From Dendrophyllia cribrosa (taxonomy: Eukaryota; Cnidaria; Anthozoa; Scleractinia; Dendrophylliidae), in the NCBI GenBank assembly GCA_024195265.1, contig JAJLRJ010000006.1, positions 31,314,934 through 31,378,933 on the forward strand: DNA of 64,000 nucleotides, given 5' to 3'. The translations under genes were made by a program, and so were the position numbers. The number at the start of each line of letters is the position of its first letter. Position 1 is the stretch's first letter. The notes under the pieces are model-generated. The model did no database searches. It was not told the DNA's origin and saw only the letters and a program-made list of their open reading frames with translations. Positions 10,215 to 20,856 of the stretch are shown in pieces.

Positions 10215-11663
10215 GGAAAAACTTTTCGGTATTCTTCCCTTATCAAAGTTTGTCCCCAACGCTTTTGTACCACCTATGGACCCTAAATGCTGCAGGGGTA
10301 TAGTCTTCCAGATTTTAAGATTATCTTCATCCAGAAGGTTAAGAGCCCATTTGACTCTATTAGCTTTGATACTTGATTCAAAGTCGGGTAAATTGATCCC
10401 CCTTTTATCGTAACTACCTATCAAGGTGTCATATATAATTTTTGGTTTCTTTCCGTTCCAGATAAAGTCTTTTATTGCGTATTTTACTTTGCTTATGAAA
10501 CAGTCCGGTACATGAATCTTGGAGCATACATACAACAATTTAGGCAGAGCAAGTGAAATTACGGACGATTTACCGAAAAGCGTCAGACTACGCATTTTCC
10601 AGATATGTAGAACGGTTTTGAAACTTTCAAAAATACGATCCAGATTTTGCACACGATAAAAGGTATCGTTTATACGATATGTTGATACCCAAAATTTTAA
10701 AGCCCTATTCATGGAGATTTATCTATTTTATGCTTCTGTCGTTGGTGGATTGGGCGGTAAGTTTACTGCTACCCATCCATCCAGCTTCAGACTTAGTGGT
10801 ATTTATCTTAAGAGAGGAAAATAAGTAAAAGTCTTGCATTGATTTTAAGACCATATCAAGAGAGGCCAAGTCTTTCAGAAAAAATGTTATATCATCGGCA
10901 AATAATTCGAGCTTTTTATGCTTTCCGTCTAACCAAATACCTTCAATCTGGCTATTTTGGCGAATTAATGATGCTAAGATTTCTATCACCAGAATAAAAA
11001 GGTAGGGGGAAATTGGATCTCCTTGTTTAGTACCTCTCGTTATGCTAAACAGATTTGTCGCAAAGCCATTATTCAGTACGCAAGCGCGGTTACCACAGAG
11101 CAGAACGCTGATCCACTTTACAAAATCCTTTCCAAAGCCAAAATGAGTCAACGAAGCGAGGATAAAGTTATGTTCAATACTATCAAAAGCTTTCTCGCAA
11201 TCGGCTGCGAAATGTATGAGCGGTTTATTATTCTTTATTGTGAAATCCATTATGTCGTCAATGAAACGAACAGAGTCCTCAATATTTCTACCTTTAATAA
11301 ACGCCGCCTGGTCGGAGTCAACTAGTTTCGTTAAGACTTTACTCACTCGGTTACTTAGCACCTTGCTGCATATTTTGGTATCCACATTGATAAGGCTAAT
11401 TGGGCGCCAGGAACATAAAAGTCTTTGGTCTTTGCCTGGTTTCTCTAGTAATGTAATTACTACCTGCTGTTGGGAGGTGCTTAACGTTCCTTTTTCATTA
11501 AGGCATCTAATTAAATCGGAGTTTAACACGTCCCGGAAGGCAAGATAAAATTCCTTCGTAAGGCCGTCCATGCCAGGTGTTTTGGAGGAACCCAGTTGTT
11601 TTAGGGCGTTGTGGCATTCGTTTATTGTTAAGTAACCTTCGCAGGATACTTTCTCATCAGCGG

Positions 11664-12360
11664 TTAAGGTTACCGTGTACCTTCAGATCGAAAATTTATT
11701 GAAATTTTTTTTGGGCGTCAAAATAAAGTTTACAGAATGAACTTTCCAAAAAAAAATTATCGAAAAAAAGTGAAAATTGACGGAGAAATGACGGCATAAC
11801 TTTTGTGGGCGGAGTTTGTTTATGAAGCGATATATTTTTCTAAGCGCTGTTTTCTCAAAGTTAATTTTTCGCTTGTAGGGGACACTTTAAAGAGTTACAA
11901 CTCAAAGGGAATTTGTTCGATTTTACACAAATTTGGACAAAAGCTAGGCTAACATATAATCAACAAAAATTTGTCGGCGAATTTCTTATTTCCGAAAACT
12001 TTTTCGTCAAGAGCCATTTCCGTGCGATCACTCCATTTTTTTTTCTCCCTATTTCGAAAATATTCTGTAACTTGTCACTGCAATTGAATATGGGCTTTGT
12101 GTCCGGAAATCCGAGAACAAATCAAATTAGCAAAATACAATAATCGCTTTGAGTTATAGCGTTTTAAAGCTGATTCGGACGTTCGAATTTAGACGGCGTA
12201 AAAAATTCGACAATTCATTTTATTACCAAATGGTTTCCATATTTAGATAGCCAGCTCTATAAGCTTTAATTTGATATCGGGTTTAGGTATATTAAGTGTA
12301 ATCTTAAGACGCTAGAGCTGTTATACTGGAGACACCCCCGAAGGTACACGGTAACCTTAA
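11664..12360. mobile_element. TTAA-flanked non-autonomous DNA element
   Basis: Both ends carry TTAA followed by the inverted repeat GGTTACCGTGTACCTTC (11668-11684 and 12340-12356). TTAA target duplication is characteristic of piggyBac-type elements. The 689-bp body has no recognisable transposase. It interrupts the L1/Tx1-like LINE, so it inserted later than the LINE. Confidence 0.75.
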
Positions 12361-13039
12361 GGTGGGAGAGTCAATGTTCGACATGAAACCTAAGCAATCC
12401 TCGGGGGTTTTGGTGTTTTTCTGCGAATAAAGACCGCTATAGAAATTTTCGATGTTTTTAAGAATTTCTTTTGGTTCAGTGATTATGTGACTATTTTCCG
12501 TTAATAGCTTTCTTAGATGTGTTTTTGCCTTGCGCTTTTCTAAGGATAAAAGTATCTTGTATTTTTTTCGCCCTGCTCGTACCAGACCACTTTGGATCTC
12601 AAAATTATTCCTTCCGTGATGTAATTACTTTTTTCTTCCAAGGATTTTTTTATGCTGTCGTGCTCGGCGACCTTAGCAGGATCTTGTTCCCAATGGTTGA
12701 TACTTTCTAATTTCTTAATCTTTTCTTCAATATCTCGGTATCCGTTCCTAAAGGTTTTTGCACGTGCTTTTGAATATGTTATTGTTGATTTGCGAATTTC
12801 ATATTTCAACAGATCCCACCGCAACTGAGGGCAATCCATCCATTGTTACGTTCTAATTCACTGCGTTCAAACGAACGTAAATGATTTACCGTTTAAATAT
12901 TCGCAAATAAAACAGGCAACAACAGGATATGGTATGGTACGCAAGCGGATCCAAACACTGTTTAATTTTACACAGAGTAGTTCAAAAAAGTTCAACAATA
13001 ACAGGCTCATTAATAACAGAATCAAAAACTAGAAAACTT

Positions 13040-14020
13040 AAATATCTCGTAACAGCTATTCTATTACACTCTGGTTGTAAAACGTACATGTCTTTAGCTG
13101 CGTCAGTGTTCTAAAGCCCGTGGAGCTTTAAAAGCCTTTCAGAAACGGTTTTTGAAGTGTCATTGGCAACAACTGAAGTTATACCACCAGAACGTAAACT
13201 ATGGAGGCCATAATCTTTGGGGTTGTATCCTAGATCCTTTAAAGCAGCTTTAAATATTTCTCGACATCTGGTGTAAGGCAATTTTCCTTCCCTTAGTGAG
13301 TATCCTGCCTTCTTCGTTGAAGACCTGAATAAAGGTAAACGGCTAGCGAGGTCTAAACCAGCTGCGTCGATACACCTTTTTTAATATAGAAACTAGACAG
13401 TAATTACTTTGTGATTTAGAGATATAAACATAATTACCTTCTCTATACACATCGGTCTTACTTCTAGGTACAAAAATCTTAATAAACTCGTCATGAAAAG
13501 TTAGATTAACACGAAAAAATCCTGCAAAACCTAAACAACATAGAGCTGCTAAACGCAAGCCCTTCAGGAATGCTCCTACGTTGCCAAACGTGTCGATAAT
13601 CAGTTTCTTTATGAGAGCAGAATCCGCTGGTTTTCTCTTGTTTATAGGCCTGCTCCTTGTTCGTTTGGCACACTCGATTAAGTTTTTACAGCAGGCGTTA
13701 TCTAAGGGATTGTGACCGTCTTCGGGTATAAAGGAATGCAACCATTTCAACGCCGCATGTACCAAAGTCAATGACGCTGGAGACTTGAGCTGTTGATTTA
13801 ACTCAGAAAAGTAAAGCGCTAATATAGGGGTAGAAAACAGCAATTGAACGGCGCCAATATGCTTACGCTTACACCAAGCAAAAAACTTCTTTATTTCGCA
13901 GACGTATTTTTTCGCAATAGAATCAGCCCTAGATTTAAGCAAAATAGAAAACAGAATTAGAATTAGGCTAAGCGCCGTAGGGAGCGAAATCCACGTTTTG
14001 CTTGCGAGTACAACCTGCAA
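13040..14020 (-). pseudogene. Tyrosine recombinase of the DIRS-like element
   Basis: The open part (14020-13343) has the box A region CCLGFAGFFRVNLTFHDEF with its catalytic Arg, followed by the KTDVYREGN stretch typical of DIRS recombinases. Downstream, in shifted frame, HSLRSGG (box B, H-x-x-R) and a DMYV with the likely nucleophile Tyr are still readable near 13200 and 13090. At least one frameshift and one stop separate them, so no active enzyme is made. Confidence 0.75.
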
Positions 14021-14163
14021 GAAAAAATGATAAATTCAAATCTAATAAACAAAAGGCTGTGAAGCATAAATAGTAACAGCTTTCGAAAAGTCATCAAAGA
14101 CTTGTGAAAAACAGACTGTAATCCTCAATTAGTAATTATTCATAATTATTTCAGAACCTAAGG

Positions 14164-14279
14164 CCCGGTTCAAACGTCGAACTTCACATGTGCCGAACCT
14201 AATGCAAATGAGCAATATCCATTGTTCTTGCTCATTTGCATTAGGTTCGGCACATGTGAAGTTCGACGTTTGAACCGGG
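14164..14279. mobile_element. Foldback element with 52-bp perfect arms
   Basis: 14164-14215 and 14228-14279 are exact reverse complements (CCCGGTTCAAACGTCGAACT...) with a 12-bp loop. It is flanked by short CTAAG-like sequence on both sides and has no coding frame. Confidence 0.85.
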
Positions 14280-14443
14280 TCTAAGAATACACTCCATCGT
14301 CTTCCACTGTTCAATGGAGCACAAGCAAAATTTTCATGGTCAGTGCCATCTCACGAAAATTCCATCGATGACATCAAAACCTCTCCAAGGTAGTGTTAAT
14401 TAAACTCAGCCGTGAAGCCAAATGAATGTTATAAACATATCTA

Positions 14444-14912
14444 AGTTACTTTTCCAAAATAAAGGATCATAATCGAAACAGAACACATATATCCGGACGC
14501 AGTCGTCCTTTAACATGGCCAGTGCCATACCTCAAGAAACTCCTTCGTGTCATACACCGTTATAACAATTATCCGTCATGTGATCACAGATCTAACAATA
14601 AGTTACTTTATCTTTCCTAAATAAAGGATCATAACCTGACAGAACACATACGGACGCAGTCGTCCTTTGACATGGCCAGTGCCATATCTCAAGAAACTCC
14701 TTCGTGTCATAAACCGTTATAACAATACCCGTCATGTGATCACTGATCTAACAATAAGTTACTTTATCTTTTCTTAAATAAAGGATCATAACCGAACAGA
14801 ACACATACACGGACGCAGCCGTCCTTTAACGTGGCCAGTGCCACATCTCAAGAAACTCCTTCGTCTCATAAACCGTCATACAATTATCCATCATGTGATC
14901 CAGATCTAACAA
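14444..14912. repeat. Tandem repeat, 156-157 bp period, three units
   Basis: Units start at about 14444, 14601 and 14757 and contain ATAAAGGATCATAA, GACGCAG.CGTCCTTT and CTCAAGAAACTCCTTCGT. A partial unit may precede the first. It lies inside the DIRS-like element. Confidence 0.85.
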
Positions 14913-14957
14913 TAACACATTGCTAGTGTTTTAGTGTAAGCCAAAGCTTAGAATGTC

Positions 14958-15620
14958 TTAAGGGCTCACGGACGGATTTCTCGCGCGTTGCTAAGGAAGT
15001 GAAAAATCATTTCCGGTGAATGACGCAGGCATTTCGGCAGCCAATCAGAAAAACCCCGCGAGAACCCACTAAAGCACAGATCTCTGGTCAGACGAATAGC
15101 GCTTGCGTTGATAAAATGACTTCCGGTTCAACCTCGTTCCCAGTACCCTCGTTTCAGATTGCTTCCGGTTTGCAGAAAAATCCTAAATTCTTGACGGTCT
15201 CTAACTTGATTCATTATTTTTCAATGTTACATTTATCTAACCTGGATATGGAATATAACTAAGTATGCGTCTATTGAAATCATTTTCAATACAATTTTTA
15301 TGGACAAATCGATATTTTAAATCTCTCTTAAAAATGTATTTTTCAAATTAAAACGAAATCCATACTTACGATGATGGGAAAATGAATAAATACCATAACA
15401 CCGTCAACGATTTTCCGATAAAATGCGACACATCAAAAATTTTAGACTTTTTCGTTATTGGTCACGTGATCATGGGCGTGGCTCGATGTCGTCATTTTTG
15501 AGTTCAGGACTGAGTTGAAGCGGATTTGACCGTATGTAAACGATTAAAATTAATAAAAATAAATAGCCATTACTGTCCCTAGCAACGGGTCCGAAAATAT
15601 ACGTCAGTGAGCCCTTTTAA
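14958..15620. mobile_element. Second TTAA-flanked non-autonomous element
   Basis: The left end is TTAA then GGGCTCAC; the right end is GTGAGCCCTT then TTAA. Imperfect inverted similarity extends about 40 bp inward, including GTTGCTA.GG. It has no transposase. A TTAA target suggests a piggyBac-type mechanism, though its TIR differs from that of the element at 11664. Confidence 0.55.
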
Positions 15621-15899
15621 AAGTATCTTAAAATTCCAAATTACTTTTTACATCTGGACGTAGCCGTCTCGATGCATTGACAATAACATGCAAAGTCCAT
15701 TGTCTATAAGCTCTTACTTATCCCACAAATTCGTAATACTATAGACCAGGTGACGAAGCTGAGCCAAGTTGTGAACTTATGGCCATTACCGACGTTGCTA
15801 GATAAACGCAAAATCCGTTGTTTCAACGCGTAATGAATGACCACCAAAATACTTTAACTAAAGAAACTCAAACATAATAGCGACGACCTTGCCCCTAAA

Positions 15900-17600
15900 A
15901 CGTTCCGAACCCAAAAGGGAATTTTGATTTTTTCCCGACTTAAGGCTTCGGTTCCTTCTGTAGGAGGCAACCCTTCACAAATCACCTATATCTGCATGTT
16001 AGAAGTGGTAAGAAATTAGAAGATAACCAGAATGGCACCACGACAGTCGCCTTCGTGTTTTGGATACTCAAAAAATGCACAGCTCTAAAGATAAGGATGA
16101 CTGGAGGGACGACTGAGCATGCAATTTTCGGATTCTAGACTTGAACGAAAAAGTCAATACTGGAAGCACCCGGGTTCCAGAAACGCGAAAAGAACCTGTC
16201 GAGCTTGGCATTGTAAACATTGGCGAAACAGACAACCCTGTGTGGCCCCCCATCTAATGTCTATGATCTGAAAAATTTCCTGATTTATTTGCCAATCATC
16301 GATGCCGTCAATAAGACGACTAATATAATCCTCTTTCTCATTGTCGGTGCGAATCCATTGGACATCCAGCTAGATTCGATGTTCGGCACAGAATCGGAAA
16401 AATGTTAATGGCTAGGCGGTGCAGATCCAGTTTCATGAGTTCCGACTTCCACGATTTTGGCTGCGGCTAGATTGTCAGTAAACCATTTTACTAGCGAACC
16501 CCCCAAAACAGGGCCGAAAGACTCAATAGAGAAATCAATTAATTCTCTCCACGTGGAGCTTCCAATGCTTTCTGATGGGTTCCAAAGTTTGAGACAGACA
16601 TAATCTTCATTAAATGTGATAACTGAGCCACACCCAGCGGCGCTGGCATCGGAGTAAGCAAAGTATTGAGGTTTCTTTCTTTTTCAATACAATATTGATC
16701 CAGTTCAACCTCGGCATCCCAATGTTGGGCACATAGAGCCCACATAACACATGTCATGTCACTAGTCATGATCCTGGAAATATTTCCTATAACAGGACCA
16801 GTGGAAATTATCTGTCCCGTAAACGAGGCTAATTTTCTAGCGGAAATCACAAAATTCGAATCAATAACACTCTCAATAGTGCGTGATATTTTGGCAATCC
16901 TTCTATAAACAATTTGGATGGTCCCTTGAGTACTATTCCATGTAATAAACAACCGAACCAGTTTCTAACAAGGTTCCCAGAGCGATTTATCGTCATTTGA
17001 GATGAAACCTGCTTTAGCAAGATCGGATTTTACTGCTTTAGCTATGGTATAGCACACACCTGGTGATCGTTTTCAATGGCTCAACCATCATGGACAAAAA
17101 TAGCAACATATATGCCTTGATGTCTCCAGAGTTTATCTAAAGGCTTAAGTGTTTTGGTAAAAATGTGAGGCGCAGATGACAACTCAAAAGGCAAAACCGT
17201 AAACATGTAAAACTTTGTCTGACGGGAAATATCGTTTGTCCAAGAAAAGCCGGGGTAAACTTGGTGTTCCTCGAAAATCTCAATATGGTGGTAGCCACTT
17301 TAGTTAAATCAAACGAAAACATAAATGCTCCTACAATGAAATATGACATGGCAATCTTCCAGTCTTCGTATTTTACACGTTTCTTTGTCAGTACTTGTTG
17401 ACTTGTCTCAAATCTAAAATTAGTCTCTTTTTGCGGTAGCTTGGACAGACACGGATAAAGGATTAACTACCAAAGTCAATCACACGACCGGACTCACAGA
17501 GTTCATATATCGCTTCTTCGACAAATTGAGCATGAGAAATAGATGAATTGTTATTCTTAACATAGCTGGATCTGGGAGGCTTTCAAATAAAAGCATGTAT
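15900..17600 (-). pseudogene. DIRS-like reverse transcriptase/RNase H remains
   Basis: 16952-16539 encodes ARKLASFTGQIIS and SRIMTSD, the conserved start of the DIRS RNase H region. 17349-17137 keeps the FSFDLTK palm start. Frameshifts split the remainder. 16253-15990 shows the end of the RH region (VPFWLSS). No intact YxDD was found. Confidence 0.65.
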
Positions 17601-17816
17601 CCCCTCTCAACAACATTTAGAATAAATTGTGTGCCAATGACCTTCCAAAAATTTATGTTCCTTTCTTATGTTCACCGCTGACAGGTGAACAGTTGCCTAG
17701 TTCAAACTTAAATAATTCTTTAAGGTATCGTACCTGAGCGATTTCTTCGTCAAATATCTCATTGCATTGAATTGGACTGGAGTTGGGGTCCGCGTACAGA
17801 CCGGCTGGTACGTGCT

Positions 17817-18005
17817 CTATGAGTATCCTGGGATGTAGGCACTGCTGTGCTGGATGTTTCTTAGGGTTTGCAGGCCAAACGTACAGTCCTTTGCCCAGTG
17901 GCCAAGTTTGTTGTAGCGGAAACATCCGACGCGGTCGATGTTCTGAACCGAAGAACATCGGCAGTAACAAGAAAAAGCACTGTAAAATATAGAAATAAAC
18001 TGCAA
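17817..18005 (-). pseudogene. Gag-like CCHC zinc knuckle fragment
   Basis: The minus-strand frame contains CFRYNKLGHWAKDC, a C-x4-x4-H-x4-C knuckle in which the second Cys is replaced by Tyr. The fragment is too short to define the gag protein. Confidence 0.55.
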
Positions 18006-18595
18006 AAAGGGCGGGTGGGTGGGACATGTTCGTAAACTGAAAATTAAACGTAAAATTAGTTGGCCAACATCTTTGTTTTCAGGGAGGTTGGATTTTTGAA
18101 TATTCTGTGAAAAACCGAGTTGAACTCAAATTGCTTTTGGTTTCCCTTCCACTTCATATGTGTGACTCGCTTGTCTACCTTTGATTGGGTCTCCATTTGT
18201 TTCCCCTTTCATCTAATCTAACCTCGAGATAACTTTTAAGCATTAACAAAACTTCCTTAACTAACGGGGAGTTGTCTTGTTTTGGAGTTTCACTCGCTCC
18301 AGCAGCCGCGCCTTCTTCAACGTCAGACATGACGTTGCCCGCTTTCGCAAATGCTGCCCGCTCATGGACGTTTGGCGGGAAACAGTTTTTTTGTTAGACG
18401 TCGTGTGACCATGAATCAACCAATAAACGCGCGCGTTGTATTGAAAAACTCCAGCTATATAACAATTATTATTGCTGCACCTTTGCTTTTGCTCGATAAT
18501 TTTCTTTGAATATGACATAAACAGCCGAAATCTGTTGATATATAAGTCAAGATAGTTAAAAATATTCAGTTTTCTTCGTCTTTTTTTCTCGGTAG

Positions 18596-19285
18596 GTGCA
18601 GCGGAAAAACGTTGAATTACATATTCAGTCTGACATGCGTGAGCATCTCGACTTTGCTTGTCTTAAAATAAACAACACACAAGCTCAGTTAAACAACACA
18701 CAAGTTCAGTTGAGTTTAACCGAGAATATTTTTCAGGAGACAACAAGAAACCTGGAGGAGAAAGTGGAGGCACTTCAGAAGCAGTTAGAAAAGAAGGAAA
18801 TTAAAGATCCAGGTAATGGATATACCCGATTTGTTTGGAAGATTGACAAGTTCAGTGAAATTTGGAGCCAGGCGAAAGCAGAAGTAAAGAAAGCAATATC
18901 AAGTGCCTCATTCTGCACAGAAAGTTATGGCTACAGATTAAAAGTGAAAGTACTTCCTAATGGCATCAAGACTGGCAAAAATACTCACCTCTCGGTCGCC
19001 ATTGTTGTCATGAAAGGTGAATACGACGCCATATTACCCTGGCCTTTCAACAAGAAAGTAAAGTTTACACTTATTGATCAACAGGAAGATACACAAAATC
19101 AGCAAAACGTTGTCCACTTGCTCAAACCTAATCCAAGCAATAAAAGGGACAACTTTGCAAGACCCAAGGGAGTAGAGAACGATGGATATGGTCCGACTAT
19201 GTTTATATCTCACGAGAAACTTCAAACAAGGCGCTACCTTGTGGATGACACTCTGTTTCTTCAGGTCGAGGTCGGAGAGCCATGA
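18596..19285 (+). CDS. Gene 2 coiled-coil and MATH exon
   Basis: It starts GTGCAGCGG after CGGTAG (phase 0) and is open for 229 residues. The coiled coil is longer than in gene 1 because an NNTQ-type unit is doubled (residues 23-40). The MATH domain is complete: [45 protein letters not shown] and [14 protein letters not shown]. Confidence 0.85.
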   Translation: MQRKNVELHIQSDMREHLDFACLKINNTQAQLNNTQVQLSLTENIFQETTRNLEEKVEALQKQLEKKEIKDPGNGYTRFVWKIDKFSEIWSQAKAEVKKAISSASFCTESYGYRLKVKVLPNGIKTGKNTHLSVAIVVMKGEYDAILPWPFNKKVKFTLIDQQEDTQNQQNVVHLLKPNPSNKRDNFARPKGVENDGYGPTMFISHEKLQTRRYLVDDTLFLQVEVGEP

Positions 19286-19446
19286 TACCTTGTTGCTCAC
19301 CTCGTACCTGCAGTCATAAACGTCACTACACATAGTTCTGATTTCAATTATTAGTCTGAAAATCAGAGACTCATTTGCGTCCATTGCGAGAAGGCGGGAA
19401 ATGTTTCTTTTGATTATATAGTGCTTCTGAGAGTTTATCATAGAAT

Positions 19447-19452
19447 AATAAA
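19447..19452 (+). other. Poly(A) signal of the gene 2 MATH exon
   Basis: AATAAA lies 162 bp after the stop, at the place aligned with 3592 in gene 1. Confidence 0.45.
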
Positions 19453-20276
19453 AATTAAAAATTAAGCTGCGTGACCAGGTGAATGTTTCCTTTTCTCAAT
19501 GTTCAGGTGAAAACTTTACCAACGCAAGGATAGAGTATTAAAAGGCTAACATACTTATGAAATATGGTCAACAAAAAACAAAGGGACCGGCTGAGCACGA
19601 ACTGGGCGAGAAGTTCGTCTGGTTAAAGTCTTGGCCATGCACGAAATTGATTTTGCAATAAAGGCTTAAAAATAGATGGGAAATTTAGTATAATTTAAAA
19701 GTTCTGACTGTAATTTGTGCAGCTAGCGGTCATATATGGTATCATATTGCTTTTGTTCGGTAAACCTCAAAGCGTCAATGGGTTAATGAGAAAATAAAAG
19801 AACCTTATTGCTGCGACCAATTTTTTTCCCGCAAAGGGTATCATAAATTCAAACCTGTTCGAATTCGTGTGTTAGTCGCGGACCAAAATAACACAAATAT
19901 TAATTCTTGCCCTGTATGCAATGGTCGTATGACCGATCCCCGTGTAAGAGGGTTATTTATAGTTCCATGATCCCTCAGTTAACTCTTCTTTAAAATGGCG
20001 GAAAACATGCATAACAACAAATTGCAAAATAAGACAGCGTCTTTGAGAACACGCGTGAACCTTTGCGCGCTTCCTGAACATTGCGCCCTATTTTATTTTA
20101 TTGCCTGAGTGTAGACGTCGCGCAGACCAGTCAGCTTATCAATACGATGATCATAATTTAGGAGTCCCTACTTAAAGCAATGCACACGAGGCGGGTTGCG
20201 ACCTGTTGCCTGGTGCGGTGTCCCCCCTCCCCTTCCTTTTTCCTTGAGCCTCGCCAGAAGGACGGACCGGAAGCTA

Positions 20277-20453
20277 ACTCGTCCCCAGTCGTCTTTCTAG
20301 GCAAGACGCGGGAGACGCGCGTGGGGGAAAGACGCGGAACGAGAGAAGCGCGACCGAAGGGGGTGATGGGAAAGAAGGAAAAGGGAAGGGAAACAACTCG
20401 CGCTCCCCTCGGCCGCGCTCCTCTCGTTAATTGAGAGACGACTGGGGACGAGT
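20277..20453. repeat. GC-rich segment with 18-bp inverted repeats
   Basis: ACTCGTCCCCAGTCGTCT (20277-20294) is repeated inverted at 20436-20453. The purine-rich interior (GAAAGACGCGGAACGAGAG) gives an 84-residue frame that looks like composition, not a gene. Probably a small non-autonomous element. Confidence 0.5.
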
Positions 20454-20585
20454 CTGTTGTTGCACATTAATTTGTTTTAATTATATATTTTTTGCATGTT
20501 AATTGTTTTTTAACTTCCAAAAATTATGAGGGACTTGAGCCCCCCCTGCGCTACCTGGTCCTGCTACTATACGGGCCTGAAAGAA

Positions 20586-20686
20586 AGTTCCTGCAAACTT
20601 GCGTGAGGCAGGTCACACAAACCCAGTCTACGCAAATGTAAATATTGTGACCCCAAGGTTTCGAATTGAGCATATATATTTACAAA
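20586..20686 (+). promoter_or_regulatory. Conserved 5' flank of gene 3
   Basis: Blocks ACTTGCGTGA, GTCACACAA, TTGTGACCCCAAGGTTTCGA and a TATA-like CATATATATTTACAAA directly before the ATG are shared in order with the flank of gene 5 (49333-49470). This may be promoter sequence or simply part of the recent duplication. Confidence 0.4.
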
Positions 20687-20856
20687 ATGGCGGAGACGCC
20701 AAGGAATCGCCTACCTTCAGGTCACGATGAGGAGTTTGCACGTGAAGTTGAAGATGATTTTCAATGTTCAATCTGTCATTTGCCGCTGAAGGAGCCTGTT
20801 CTTACAAGATGCGGACACAGATTTTGTAAAGAATGTATCGAGGAACATTTCAGAAG
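20687..20856 (+). CDS. Gene 3 RING exon
   Basis: It begins METPRN-like after ATGGCG (M-A-E-T-P-R-N) and carries [18 protein letters not shown] and a phase-2 end at AGAAG/GTGCTG. Six of the eight RING ligands are here. Confidence 0.85.

Larger units (their letters stand above)
9543..12839 (-). mobile_element. L1/Tx1-like LINE, decayed and interrupted
   Basis: Reading right to left: 12839-12540 encodes the linker before the RT (WYEQGEKNTRYF). 11571-10723 encodes the reverse-transcriptase core with FADD (ELFADDITFFL), KQGDPISPYLF and AFIKGRNIEDS. 10712-10191 and 10077-9543 continue the C-terminal region. Frames are broken in several places. A 693-bp TTAA-flanked element sits at 11668-12356 and a foldback at 10047-10214. 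The L1/Tx1 assignment rests on the spacing and wording of the RT motifs. Confidence 0.85.
13040..18030 (-). mobile_element. DIRS-like tyrosine-recombinase retroelement, decayed
   Basis: Reading right to left, the order is that of DIRS elements: a gag-like CCHC knuckle (18005-17817), reverse transcriptase (about 17600-17130), RNase H region (16952-16539, then to about 15900) and tyrosine recombinase (14020-13040). Each part carries frameshifts or stops. About 1.7 kb between RNase H and recombinase is foreign: a foldback, a tandem repeat and a TTAA element. Terminal repeats were not identified. Confidence 0.75.
6507..19285 (+). pseudogene. TRAF-like gene 2, zinc-finger exons missing
   Basis: Three intact exons remain: RING 6507-6676, linker 7607-7670 and coiled-coil/MATH 18596-19285 (stop TGA). 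The four zinc-finger exons found in genes 1, 3, 4 and 5 were not seen in the 10.9 kb between linker and MATH, which is packed with retroelements and TIR elements. The linker ends in phase 0 and the MATH exon starts in phase 0, so direct splicing would leave an open frame of 307 residues with RING, coiled coil and MATH but no TRAF zinc fingers. Whether this is a dead gene, a composite of two gene ends, or a working finger-less protein cannot be told from sequence. Confidence 0.65.

Noticed and set aside
20180..20434. 84-residue Arg/Lys-rich frame
   Set aside because: Composition of a GC-rich inverted-repeat element; no domain and no paralog.
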